10,418 nt of DNA from Bacteroidales bacterium (GCA_029938505.1 JAOZUV010000042.1:1-10418); one strand, 5' to 3'; shown: positions 1 to 8,880, counted from the stretch's first letter. Program-made: numbers and translations. The notes: generated from the letters alone by a model not told the origin.

Positions 1-605
1 AAGGAAAATTATTTTGCAAATGAGGATGTTAAAATTAAATTCAAAGCTAAGAGCTTCTATAAATCATTGGATTTTGAGTTTTCAAAAAGAGAAGCCGAAG
101 ATGTGATGTATGCTGATATATATATCAAATTCATCGAAAACAGACAGCTGTGCATCGCCCATATGTATTAGAGCTAAAAGTGAAAGAATTGCCTGAGAGG
201 TTAAGATCAAAGGCTTTAATTGTTAATCTTGATACTAAAGAACCAAGTGCTATTGGTGGTGTTTTGATAGATGATTTTATAAAAGCATTTCCACGTCAAT
301 TAGGAAGTTTTTCAGTTATGCTGGATACCATTGCTCCTAAAATAACGGCCTTAAATATTCATCAGGGCAAAAAAATTAATGGGTATAAAAAAATAAGCTT
401 TGAAGTCAAGGATGATTTATCGGGTATTCAATCGTACCGCGGCACACTAAATAATAAATGGGTATTGGTCGAGTTCGATCCTAAAAATGACCGACTAACT
501 TATTTCATCGATAAGCGAATGAAGAAAGGAAAGAATACATTTTCCCTTGAGGTTATTGATGAAAGAAAAAATCGTTCTTCTTTTAAAGCCGATGTTTATT
601 ATTAA
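1..605 (+). pseudogene. M23-family peptidase-like protein, C-terminal part, frameshifted
   Basis: The left edge truncates this gene. Frame 1 is open from base 1 and reads KENYFANEDVKIKFKA..., while frame 3 is full of stops there. Near base 125 the coding signal jumps to frame 3, which runs to a TAA at 603-605. Frame 1 itself ends at a TAG at 169-171. Deleting one AT unit from the (AT)5 run at 116-125 gives a continuous reading, ...YADIYQIHRKQTAVHRPYVL..., so this is one gene with a 2-base insertion. The conceptual product here is about 200 residues. HRPYVLEL, LPERLRSKALIV, LGSFSVMLDTIAPKI, DDLSGIQSYRG and KWVLVEFD resemble the beta-sandwich extension that follows the LytM/M23 domain in Bacteroidota envelope peptidases, which cleave peptidoglycan cross-links. 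The catalytic domain lies outside the window, so the family call rests on recalled similarity. It may be a pseudogene, a phase-variable gene or a sequence error. A GTG at 150 could only start a fragment. Confidence 0.72.
116..125 (+). repeat. (AT)5 dinucleotide run at the frameshift
   Basis: Five AT units stand exactly where the reading frame of the M23-like gene breaks. Four units would give D-I-Y-Q and keep the frame open; five give D-I-Y-I and a stop 15 codons later. Short dinucleotide runs can slip during replication, so the tract could be an on/off switch, a fixed mutation or a base-calling error. Confidence 0.7.
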
Positions 606-610
606 AAAGA

Positions 611-1984
611 TTATAGTTTAAACCAATCCTGAGTAAAATGCTCTTTTCTGGATAGACAGTTATCGTTAATGACAGAGAGTATTAATTCATTTTTTTTGAT
701 CTTAAAACTATATTTCCCATTTATGTTCTTGCAATAATTTGGATTATTATTAACTAAGAAAATAAGTGTTCTATCTGTAATGCTAAAATTTCCATTGATG
801 ACTTCTTTTTTATCGACACCTGGGAAATCCAATGTGAATTTACCATCTGCATTCATTTTTAATAAACCCCCATTCATTTTGTTAACCCATGTTTCGGCTA
901 TTAACTTTTTAACTTGAGGGTCAGAATCTGCGATTATTTTGCTCCTGTATTTTTTTAAGAAAGCCAACATTTTATTGTTGATGTTTTTCCACTCTTTGCC
1001 AAACCAAAAGGCGTGACCATACCCATCATATTCATATAGTTCTGCAATTCGAATTTTGTTTTTTATTGTTTTAGCATGACTAAAATCAACTATCTTATCA
1101 ACTCTACTGTGAGTAATTAATGCAGGCACAGTAATTTTACTTGAACTATAATGTTCAGTATATTTAATGTCGTTTTGTAAGCCATCAGTTCGAGAACTTA
1201 GAGGGGAGGTGAAGCTTATGAATAATTGGAGTAGCTTTTTATTTTTTTCATCTTTAATAACTTGAATGGACATTTCTTTGATTTTGTCATGATCATAAGT
1301 TGATGATCTTTCAAATAACTCATGAGTTAATTTTGTTGGGGCTAATTTACACCCTATATAATTTAACCAGCTAAAAGCATCCTGCCAAATTGGAGACAGC
1401 ATTATATTAATAAGTTGTGAAAATTCTTTCATCTCCGAAAGAGGAGCAAAGTTTTTACTGATAGCAGAATGCAAAATTAAACCCTTACAGCGATCAGGAT
1501 ATTTTGAAGCAAACTCAATAGCTGCCGGTCCTCCTGCCGAAATCCCCATAATAAATACCTTTTCACTAATGTTCAATTGGTTCAGCAATTCGGCAAAGAG
1601 ATCCGCTTGGTATTCAAAATTAGCATTTTCGCTTAATGGAGTATTTAAATAACCAGGTCTTGATGGACAAATAATTCGATATCCCGCATCAGCAATTTCT
1701 CTGAAAAGCTCAATATTATCAGAGCCCGATCCTCCCATATGGGAAAGAATGATGATTGGGCCGTTCCCAATACTTTTATATTCTATGGGACCCATAATTG
1801 TATTTACAATCTGATTATCGGATAATGCTTGTGCTAATTGTTGCGATTTCCAAACTCTAAAACTTACAAATCCTACAATTAATAGTAATAAAATAAAAAG
1901 TAAAATTGCTCTTAGGATTTTTGTTTTTTTTGAGCTGTCTTTTCTTTTTGATTTGCGTTTTGAATTGTATTTGCGCTTAGTCAT
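611..1984 (-). CDS. Membrane-anchored alpha/beta hydrolase with C-terminal beta-rich domain
   Basis: This is a 457-residue serine hydrolase of unknown substrate. A very basic N-terminus (residues 1-25) is followed by one hydrophobic segment at about 24-43, predicting a signal anchor with the catalytic part outside the cytoplasm. The hydrolase fold covers about 65-345: an oxyanion-type turn at SHMGGSG (81-87), nucleophile Ser149 in GISAG, acid Asp296 in SRVD and catalytic His324 in GYGH. A lid-like helical stretch (about 175-280) sits between strands. Residues about 355-457 form an extra domain rich in short beta strands, with W366, G381, C418, G423, C443 and W454. It resembles small lipocalin-like or META-like barrels, and the two cysteines could form a disulfide. 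The gene converges on the M23-like gene with five bases between stops and no clear terminator. The hydrolase fold is secure; esterase, lipase or peptidase activity cannot be told apart. Confidence 0.88.
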   Translation of the reverse strand: MTKRKYNSKRKSKRKDSSKKTKILRAILLFILLLLIVGFVSFRVWKSQQLAQALSDNQIVNTIMGPIEYKSIGNGPIIILSHMGGSGSDNIELFREIADAGYRIICPSRPGYLNTPLSENANFEYQADLFAELLNQLNISEKVFIMGISAGGPAAIEFASKYPDRCKGLILHSAISKNFAPLSEMKEFSQLINIMLSPIWQDAFSWLNYIGCKLAPTKLTHELFERSSTYDHDKIKEMSIQVIKDEKNKKLLQLFISFTSPLSSRTDGLQNDIKYTEHYSSSKITVPALITHSRVDKIVDFSHAKTIKNKIRIAELYEYDGYGHAFWFGKEWKNINNKMLAFLKKYRSKIIADSDPQVKKLIAETWVNKMNGGLLKMNADGKFTLDFPGVDKKEVINGNFSITDRTLIFLVNNNPNYCKNINGKYSFKIKKNELILSVINDNCLSRKEHFTQDWFKL

Positions 1985-2036
1985 GATTATTTGGGTTTAT
2001 TGTTTTACTAAGTTACGTTTTTTTAAACAGAATTTG

Positions 2037-2066
2037 CTAAGTTAAATTTTGTTAAAGTCATACAAA
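2037..2066 (-). promoter_or_regulatory. Possible promoter of the alpha/beta hydrolase gene
   Basis: Read on the minus strand, TTTG (2066-2063) is followed after 18 bases by TAACTTAG (2044-2037), one mismatch from the Bacteroidota -7 element TAnnTTTG. Transcription would start near 2030, giving a leader of roughly 45 bases. The same octamer recurs at 2015-2008. The spacer is slightly short and the -7 element imperfect, so this is a weak call. Confidence 0.28.
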
Positions 2067-2116
2067 TTTTATCTTGAATGATGTATTTTTAGCTAATTAT
2101 GTGTTGAAAAAATAAA

Positions 2117-2124
2117 TATCTTTG
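2117..2124 (+). promoter_or_regulatory. TAnnTTTG -7 element directly before guaA
   Basis: TATCTTTG matches the Bacteroidota sigma-A -7 consensus exactly and ends four bases before the guaA ATG. The start point would fall at or within a base or two of the start codon, implying a leaderless or nearly leaderless mRNA. No purine-rich ribosome-binding site is present. I see no good TTG at the expected -33 distance, so the call rests on the -7 box and its position. Confidence 0.5.
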
Positions 2125-2128
2125 CAGC

Positions 2129-3658
2129 ATGGAAGAAACGATTATTATTTTGGATTTTGGGTCGCAATACACACAGCTTATTGCACGAAGAGTCAGAGAG
2201 TTAAATGTGTATTGCGAAATCCACCCCTTTAATAAAATTCCCGAATTGGGGGCGCATGTTAAAGGTGTAATCTTATCAGGAAGTCCTTATTCGGTTATGG
2301 ATGAAGATGCTCCAAATCCAAATTTGTCTGCAATTAAAACGAAATATCCATTATTGGGCGTTTGTTATGGTGCTCAATTCATGGCGAAAAGTAGTGGGGG
2401 AAATTTGATGCGTTCAAAAATTAGAGAGTATGGTCGAGCGAATCTTTCATATATAAATAATGATAGCGAATTATTGAAGGGGATGACATTAAATAGTCAG
2501 GTGTGGATGTCGCATGGCGATACTATTTTAGATGTTCCAAAGGATTTTGAAATTATTAGTAGTACTTCTGATGTTGAAGTGGCAGGGTACAAAATTCAAG
2601 GTGAAGCAACTTATGGAATTCAATTCCATCCAGAGGTGTATCATAGTTTTGAAGGAAAAAAATTGCTCCATAATTTTGTGATTGATATCTGTAAATGTTC
2701 TGGTCGTTGGACTCCAGATTCATTCATTGAAACTACTATTGCTGATTTGAAAGCAAAATTGGGAGATGAAAAAGTAGTGCTTGGCCTTTCCGGGGGTGTT
2801 GATTCTTCGGTAGCTGCTGAACTTTTGCATCGCGCAATTGGTAAAAATCTACATTGTATTTTTGTTGATAATGGTTTATTGCGCAAACATGAATTTGAAA
2901 GTGTTTTGGAGCAGTATCAAGGCATGGGATTAAATGTAAAAGGTGTTGATGCAAAAGATCTTTTTCTGGATAAATTAGCTGGAGCTGTTGAACCAGAGAA
3001 AAAACGAAAAATTATTGGCAATACTTTCATCGAGGTTTTTGACGATGAAGCACATAAAATTAAAGATGTTAAATGGTTGGCGCAAGGCACAATTTATCCC
3101 GATGTTATTGAATCGATTTCGGTAAATGGTCCATCAGCAACTATAAAATCGCATCATAATGTTGGGGGATTACCTGATTTTATGAAATTAAAAATTGTTG
3201 AGCCCCTCAATACTTTATTTAAGGATGAGGTTAGACGCATTGGAGCTGCTCTTGAAATGTCAGATGATATTTTAAAACGTCATCCGTTTCCTGGTCCTGG
3301 CTTAGGTATTCGAATTTTAGGAGATATTACTCGTGAGAAAGTTAGAATTCTTCAAGAGGTTGACTATATTTATATTACTGGATTGAAAGAACATGGCTTA
3401 TATGATGAAGTTTGGCAGGCTGGATCAATATTTTTGCCTGTTCAATCGGTAGGTGTGATGGGAGATGAAAGAACTTATGAAAATGTGGTTGCTCTCAGAG
3501 CTGTTGGCTCAACGGATGGAATGACAGCTGACTGGTCGCATCTACCTTATGAGTTTTTAGCAAAAATCTCTAGCGAGATTATAAATAAAGTGAAGGGTGT
3601 TAACCGTGTAGTTTATGATATAAGTTCAAAACCACCGGCAACAATTGAGTGGGAATAG
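2129..3658 (+). CDS. guaA: GMP synthase (glutamine-hydrolysing)
   Basis: This cytoplasmic enzyme makes GMP from XMP, ATP and glutamine, the last step of guanine nucleotide synthesis. The 509 residues show the full two-part layout. The class I glutamine amidotransferase (about 1-190) has nucleophile Cys79 in GVCYGAQ and partners His167 and Glu169 in QFHPEV. The ATP-pyrophosphatase domain (about 195-385) has the P-loop SGGVDSS at 221-227. The C-terminal dimerisation domain carries [10 protein letters not shown] and ends in [11 protein letters not shown], as expected. The length is somewhat below the 525 residues of the E. coli protein, with no motif missing. The start fits the family N-terminus ([20 protein letters not shown]). 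The next gene begins 35 bases downstream without a terminator, suggesting cotranscription. Two minus-strand open frames inside it are shadows. Confidence 0.97.
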   Translation: MEETIIILDFGSQYTQLIARRVRELNVYCEIHPFNKIPELGAHVKGVILSGSPYSVMDEDAPNPNLSAIKTKYPLLGVCYGAQFMAKSSGGNLMRSKIREYGRANLSYINNDSELLKGMTLNSQVWMSHGDTILDVPKDFEIISSTSDVEVAGYKIQGEATYGIQFHPEVYHSFEGKKLLHNFVIDICKCSGRWTPDSFIETTIADLKAKLGDEKVVLGLSGGVDSSVAAELLHRAIGKNLHCIFVDNGLLRKHEFESVLEQYQGMGLNVKGVDAKDLFLDKLAGAVEPEKKRKIIGNTFIEVFDDEAHKIKDVKWLAQGTIYPDVIESISVNGPSATIKSHHNVGGLPDFMKLKIVEPLNTLFKDEVRRIGAALEMSDDILKRHPFPGPGLGIRILGDITREKVRILQEVDYIYITGLKEHGLYDEVWQAGSIFLPVQSVGVMGDERTYENVVALRAVGSTDGMTADWSHLPYEFLAKISSEIINKVKGVNRVVYDISSKPPATIEWE

Positions 3659-3693
3659 GCAATTATTGTCTTATAAATTCGTTAATATTCACC

Positions 3694-6057
3694 ATGAACA
3701 AAAGCTTTAGCGTGAAAAAAAGAATCATTTTCTTTATTGTATTTTTTATTAGTATCAGTTTTTCTGTATTAGCGCAAGTCGATATCAAAAAATCGAATGA
3801 AGTTGTCGTTTTTAACGGAAAAGAGTATTACATCCATAAAGTAGAAAAAGGGCATACCTTATATTCTTTAGCTCGGGTTTATGAGATTCCTATGGAGGAA
3901 ATTATTTTTGAAAACCCATCTGCAAAAATTCAACTATCTATTGGTCAAGAATTAAAGATTCCAGTAACAAGTAGGGATAAAGCTGTTGAACAATCCTTAA
4001 GAAGTGATGGTGATGAATTCTTTTATCATGTGGTAAAGAGAAATGAAACAATGAAGAGTATAGCAACTGTTTATTCGATTTCGCGCCGCGATTTGGAACG
4101 TTCAAATCTCAATCTTTTTGATCCATTGAAACCCGGTCAGTATATAAAAATACCAATAGCTGCTAAAAAAAATGCTTCGGTGACTAAAAAGCCGACACGA
4201 ATACAAAAGGCAACACAAGCTAAAAGAAATGAGTCGAGATCAGTTAATGCTAATTTTAAAGAACACATTATTAAGCCAGGTGATAATTTGTATCGAATTG
4301 CATTAGACTATAAAATTAGTATTGAGGAAATTAAAAAAGCAAATCCATCTTTAAGTAATGCGCTTAGAATAGGTCAACGAATTAAAATTCCTATTAAAAA
4401 AAAGGAAGATGAATTTATTATCCATCAAGTAAAGCGGAGGAACAAGTTATCTCGGCTTGCGCGTAATTACAATGTAGATCTCAAATTTTTAAAGAGAATC
4501 AATCCACACATAAAGGATAAAGTTAGATCAGGTGATATTATTAAAATTCCTTTGAATGTAGTAGAAGTAGAAAGTAAGGATATTTTGTGGAATGATGCTC
4601 CTACTGTTGATGAACAAACACTAAGCTTTTCAGGTAGATTAAATCAAGATAGTATTCAATGTATGAATTATATCAGGAGCGAGCAAGATACATTTAATGT
4701 AGCCCTGATGATTCCTCTTTATTTGGATGAAGTTGATAGTTTAAAATTTACTGGTGATACCAATATAGACGAATTCTTGAACAACGAACCATTCAGATTT
4801 CTTCAGTTTTATTATGGGGTAATGATGGCTGTTGATTCTTTACGGGCTATAGGAATGAATATTGAGTTGAGTGTATTTGATGTTGACAAAAGTATAGGGA
4901 AAACTATACATCTTCTGCAGGATCCTAATTTACCCATTCAGGATTTAATTATTGGTCCATTTTTTCCACGGAGTTTTCAGTTAGCCTCTAGCTATGCGAA
5001 AATATTTGAAATTCCTATAATTAATCCTTTATCAAATCGTACAGAACTTCTTGAGAATAATCCTTTTGTATTTAAATGCCAGTCTACTATTGAATCGCAA
5101 TATGAAAAAGTTCGTGATTTAGTGGCTACTTATTTCCGTGATTCAAAAATATTTTTTGTAAAGCAAAAACAAACTCTTGAAGAAAATGAGATACCTATAT
5201 ACATTTCACAAATTCAGGATTTAATAGATACGGGTTATTATATTCCGAATGAAGATGTTTTTGATTTGATTATAGAAAAATCTTTGGCAGATACAACTAC
5301 CGTTCATATTTCAAACGAATTTATTGCCATACTAGATACAATAACTGGCTTTATTACTGAAATTGATTCATTAATAGTTGAAGATGATTTACTTAAATCT
5401 ATAAGCATAGAGGGTGTTCAAATTCTTACTGATAGTATAGAATTCAATCTATATGATAGTACATATATAAAAAATAGCATAGTCCCATTTTATTATGCTC
5501 AGGATAGTATTTATGGTTTTCAAAATGAGGCTTCAATCTATCGTGAAAATGTTGTTTTTATTTTTTCAGATGATAATGTTTTTGCATTGGATTTAATGAC
5601 GAAGTTAAATATTGAAAGAGATACTTTTTCAACGACTGTTGTTGGCTTGCCAAAATGGAAGGGATTTGAAAAAATGGATAATGAAATATTTAGCAATCTA
5701 AAGACTCATGTTTTTTATTCTGCTTACGTTGATTATCAAGATAGAAATACGAATAGTTTTATTTATGATTTTAGGAAGCGTTATTTGACTGAACCATTTG
5801 ATTATGCTTTTAAAGCTTTCGACATAAGTTGGTACTTTTTAAATGCCTTAAATGATTTTGGAAGAGATTTCCGAAACTGTTTACCCTATTATGAACAATC
5901 ATACATTCAATCGAAAATGGAATTTGAAAGAGTGAAAGAAGCTTATGGTTTTGAAAATCACTTTTGGACCATTTTAAAATACGATAAATATCGTTTGAAA
6001 GAGATTGAAGTATTTCCACCTGATCTTCCTGTAATTGAGGATTCACAAACATTCTGA
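3694..6057 (+). CDS. Secreted protein with four LysM repeats and a PBP1-like periplasmic domain
   Basis: From the ATG at 3694 the product has 787 residues. An in-frame ATG at 3649 overlaps guaA and would bury the signal peptide, so 3694 is preferred. Residues 1-27 form a signal peptide (basic MNKSFSVKKR, hydrophobic core, probable cleavage in VLA-Q), with no lipobox cysteine. Four LysM peptidoglycan-binding repeats follow at about 45-90, 109-154, 188-233 and 241-286, each ending in a LKIP/IKIP-type strand. A linker leads to a type I periplasmic-binding fold at about 334-780, with FNVALMIPLY, FLQFYYGVMMAVD, DLIIGPFF and IPIINPLSNRTE. Such proteins are often labelled amino-acid ABC-transporter binding proteins, but no transporter genes are nearby. 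LysM anchoring suggests a wall-associated role, perhaps akin to LpoA, which also has a PBP1-like domain; that is inference. It probably shares the guaA transcript. Confidence 0.88.
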   Translation: MNKSFSVKKRIIFFIVFFISISFSVLAQVDIKKSNEVVVFNGKEYYIHKVEKGHTLYSLARVYEIPMEEIIFENPSAKIQLSIGQELKIPVTSRDKAVEQSLRSDGDEFFYHVVKRNETMKSIATVYSISRRDLERSNLNLFDPLKPGQYIKIPIAAKKNASVTKKPTRIQKATQAKRNESRSVNANFKEHIIKPGDNLYRIALDYKISIEEIKKANPSLSNALRIGQRIKIPIKKKEDEFIIHQVKRRNKLSRLARNYNVDLKFLKRINPHIKDKVRSGDIIKIPLNVVEVESKDILWNDAPTVDEQTLSFSGRLNQDSIQCMNYIRSEQDTFNVALMIPLYLDEVDSLKFTGDTNIDEFLNNEPFRFLQFYYGVMMAVDSLRAIGMNIELSVFDVDKSIGKTIHLLQDPNLPIQDLIIGPFFPRSFQLASSYAKIFEIPIINPLSNRTELLENNPFVFKCQSTIESQYEKVRDLVATYFRDSKIFFVKQKQTLEENEIPIYISQIQDLIDTGYYIPNEDVFDLIIEKSLADTTTVHISNEFIAILDTITGFITEIDSLIVEDDLLKSISIEGVQILTDSIEFNLYDSTYIKNSIVPFYYAQDSIYGFQNEASIYRENVVFIFSDDNVFALDLMTKLNIERDTFSTTVVGLPKWKGFEKMDNEIFSNLKTHVFYSAYVDYQDRNTNSFIYDFRKRYLTEPFDYAFKAFDISWYFLNALNDFGRDFRNCLPYYEQSYIQSKMEFERVKEAYGFENHFWTILKYDKYRLKEIEVFPPDLPVIEDSQTF

Positions 6058-6117
6058 AGGCTTTTTAATTAGCCAAATATTTAATTAAAAAAAAGGCGAA
6101 AAATATTTCATTTTTTG

Positions 6118-6150
6118 CTTGTTTATATCATTTAATTAGATGTAACTTTG
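6118..6150 (+). promoter_or_regulatory. Likely gdhA promoter (TTG / TAnnTTTG)
   Basis: TAACTTTG at 6143-6150 matches the Bacteroidota -7 consensus TAnnTTTG. CTTG at 6118-6121 supplies a -33 element with a 21-base spacer, within the known range. Transcription would begin near 6157, leaving a leader of about 75 bases. The promoter fits the break between the upstream LysM gene and gdhA. Confidence 0.6.
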
Positions 6151-6167
6151 CCATGTGAAAATATTAA

Positions 6168-6188
6168 CACTGTTATTAATTAACAGTG
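6168..6188 (+). promoter_or_regulatory. Perfect inverted repeat in the gdhA leader
   Basis: CACTGTTA and TAACAGTG are perfect 8-base arms around a 5-base centre (TTAAT). A further TAACA half-site at 6165-6169 makes three TGTTA/TAACA half-sites in about 20 bases. The repeat lies roughly 10-30 bases after the predicted start point, so it could be a repressor operator or an mRNA hairpin. It lacks a following T-run and is about 40 bases from the ATG, so it is not an ordinary terminator. Confidence 0.55.
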
Positions 6189-6230
6189 AATAAAATAATT
6201 ATTATTTAATCATTTATAAAATATTTTGAG

Positions 6231-7568
<1,338 letters not shown>

Positions 7569-7594
7569 TTTTTATTTATTAGGTTAGTAAGTAA

Positions 7595-7632
7595 AAAAAG
7601 CTTCTCAATTTATTGGGGAGCTTTTTGTTTTT
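7595..7632 (+). terminator. Rho-independent terminator after gdhA, inside the end of the convergent gene
   Basis: AAAAAGCTTCTC (7595-7606) pairs with GGGGAGCTTTTT (7615-7626) as a 12-base stem with two G-U pairs around an 8-base loop, then TTTTT at 7628-7632. It lies 26 bases after the gdhA stop. On the minus strand the 8-base AAAAAGCT core and a seven-T run remain, although two C-A mismatches weaken the upper stem, so it may also end the convergent transcript. The stop codon of the minus-strand gene (7610-7612) lies in the loop. Confidence 0.85.
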
Positions 7633-8593
7633 CGTAGAGAAGTAATGAAATAGGAAAATGGTCGCTAAATCCTGCGTCATTAAAATATTTTCGTTTTGAT
7701 GGTCGTCCAAAACGTAATGGTTTTTGATATCGTCCGGTAATCATTTCTGGAAAGGATTCAATTTTTACAGGAGTATCATTTATTCCGAATATCTGCTTTT
7801 GTTTAGCAATTCCTTTGCTTACCAAAAACTGATCGATCATTAAAGGATCAGAACCAAAATAATAGGATGTTTTTCGTTCGCCCATCATCTCCCACATTAA
7901 ATTATACAGAAAAGGATTCTTACCATAAATAACTTTCTTTTTCGAAGCTGTACTTAAAGCATACTCCGTTAGTGAGCGATCGTAAGGAGTGTCATTAAAA
8001 TCACCCATCACAACAATAGGAGTGGAGTTTCCTCGGATATTTTGAATTCGATCCAAGTAGTAGCTGAGTGTTTCTCCAGCAATCATGCGGTACGGTTCTG
8101 ATAAGTATTTGCCAGCGCTTCTGGCAGGCCAATGATTCCCAATCAACAATAATTGATTACCTAGCTTAGTTTTAAATTCAACCTGAAGAATATCACGGGT
8201 GGCTGATCGTTTAATCAGCTCATAGGAATATAAAGGTCCTGTAAATTCATATTCATTTTTGTCGTAGATAAAGGCAATATCAACCCCCCTTTTATCATCC
8301 ATCTCCTGATGCACAATAGCATAATCTCTGTTATCAAGTTGTATAGTGTTGATTAGTTTTTTAAGGATTACTTTGTTTTCAATCTCACATAAGCCGATGA
8401 TATCTGGACCAAGACCATCATTTATTTTTTGAATAATTGAAGAGAGATTTTTTAATTTTTTTTGAAGAACCTGAGAAGTCCAACCTTTTAATTCTGTATT
8501 CAATTTCTTTTGGAGCCAATCAGGTCGCTCTGATGAATCATACTCATCAAAAAGGTTTTCGACATTCCACCATGTGATATAATGCTGTTTCAT
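7610..8593 (-). CDS. Endonuclease/exonuclease/phosphatase-family protein
   Basis: This 327-residue metal-dependent phosphoesterase belongs to the DNase I/exonuclease III-like superfamily. The active-site set is complete and in order: WNVENLFD (9-16), GLCEIEN with metal ligand Glu70, KRGVDIAFIY (101-110), NHWPAR with Asn153 and His154, GDFND with Asp198 and Asn200, IDQF with Asp254, and SDHFP with Asp311 and His312. There is no signal peptide or membrane segment, so it is probably cytoplasmic. The substrate could be DNA, RNA or a small phosphodiester; the sequence does not decide. Its ATG overlaps the stop of the upstream Cys/His-rich gene by four bases (ATGA), implying translational coupling. 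Its last eight codons and stop are built into the gdhA terminator stem-loop. Confidence 0.9.
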   Translation of the reverse strand: MKQHYITWWNVENLFDEYDSSERPDWLQKKLNTELKGWTSQVLQKKLKNLSSIIQKINDGLGPDIIGLCEIENKVILKKLINTIQLDNRDYAIVHQEMDDKRGVDIAFIYDKNEYEFTGPLYSYELIKRSATRDILQVEFKTKLGNQLLLIGNHWPARSAGKYLSEPYRMIAGETLSYYLDRIQNIRGNSTPIVVMGDFNDTPYDRSLTEYALSTASKKKVIYGKNPFLYNLMWEMMGERKTSYYFGSDPLMIDQFLVSKGIAKQKQIFGINDTPVKIESFPEMITGRYQKPLRFGRPSKRKYFNDAGFSDHFPISLLLYEKQKAPQ

Positions 8594-8811
8594 TTGCCAA
8601 TAGTATGAAAATACTTTGCATCAAATTCCTGAATGCATTTATTATGCCTTTCAATAAGTTCAGCTTTTTCTTCATTGTTCAAAGTTCCAAGGTAGAGTAA
8701 ACGATCTCGGATAGGCATATCTCTGATTTGATCAATGGGGCAAGAATGATCACAATTATGTAAAGGACATGCAATTGATAATCCATATAATAAACTTTCA
8801 GACTCGAGCAT
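8590..8811 (-). CDS. Small Cys/His-rich protein of unknown function
   Basis: I do not recognise this 73-residue protein. Its N-terminal third contains CPLHNCDHSCPI, giving Cys15, His18, Cys20, His22 and Cys24, with another cysteine at 59. That density suggests metal or Fe-S binding, or a redox role. Residues about 26-68 look helical and charged (RDMPIRDRLLYLG, NNEEKAELIERHNKC). There is no signal peptide or membrane segment. The gene is likely real: it overlaps the downstream phosphoesterase gene by ATGA, runs in the same direction and fills the space to a structured divergent promoter region. Coupling suggests a shared complex or pathway with that enzyme, perhaps as a partner or metal-binding regulator; this is inference. 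The start at 8811 lies five bases from a strong inverted repeat, with no clear ribosome-binding site. Confidence 0.75.
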   Translation of the reverse strand: MLESESLLYGLSIACPLHNCDHSCPIDQIRDMPIRDRLLYLGTLNNEEKAELIERHNKCIQEFDAKYFHTIGK

Positions 8812-8816
8812 AGTTT

Positions 8817-8841
8817 AATTAATAAGTTATACTTATTAATT
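8817..8841 (-). promoter_or_regulatory. 25-base AT palindrome before the Cys/His-rich gene
   Basis: AATTAATAAGT and ACTTATTAATT are perfect 11-base arms around a 3-base centre (TAT). On the minus strand the structure ends five bases before the ATG at 8811. If transcribed it would fold over the ribosome-binding region; as DNA it has the size and symmetry of a dimeric regulator site. The region is very AT-rich, which raises the chance of short repeats, but arms this long with a C/G pair in each are less expected. Confidence 0.55.
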
Positions 8842-8880
8842 CTAATTCTATCCAAAAAGTAACCCAGTTGTTATAGATTA

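Noticed and set aside
150..605. A separate small gene starting at the GTG at 150
   Set aside because: The frame upstream of 150 continues sensibly back to the (AT)5 run and joins the frame 1 coding region. It is the tail of a frameshifted gene, not an independent one.
2008..2044. CTAAGTTA direct repeat in the hydrolase-guaA spacer as a regulator site
   Set aside because: Eight bases twice in AT-rich DNA can arise by chance, and the distal copy is already explained as a possible -7 element.
2641..2954. Minus-strand open frames inside guaA
   Set aside because: They oppose a strongly conserved enzyme frame and have no recognisable domain or start context.
3649..3693. An earlier in-frame ATG for the LysM/PBP1-like gene
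   Set aside because: It overlaps guaA and adds 15 residues before a typical signal peptide; the ATG at 3694 gives a proper basic-hydrophobic-cleavage layout.
5810..6052. Minus-strand open frame at the end of the LysM/PBP1-like gene
   Set aside because: It is a shadow of the PBP1-like coding sequence with no independent support.
6059..6104. Terminator after the LysM/PBP1-like gene (GGCT...AGCC, then an A-run)
   Set aside because: The stem is only four base pairs and no T-run follows on the plus strand.
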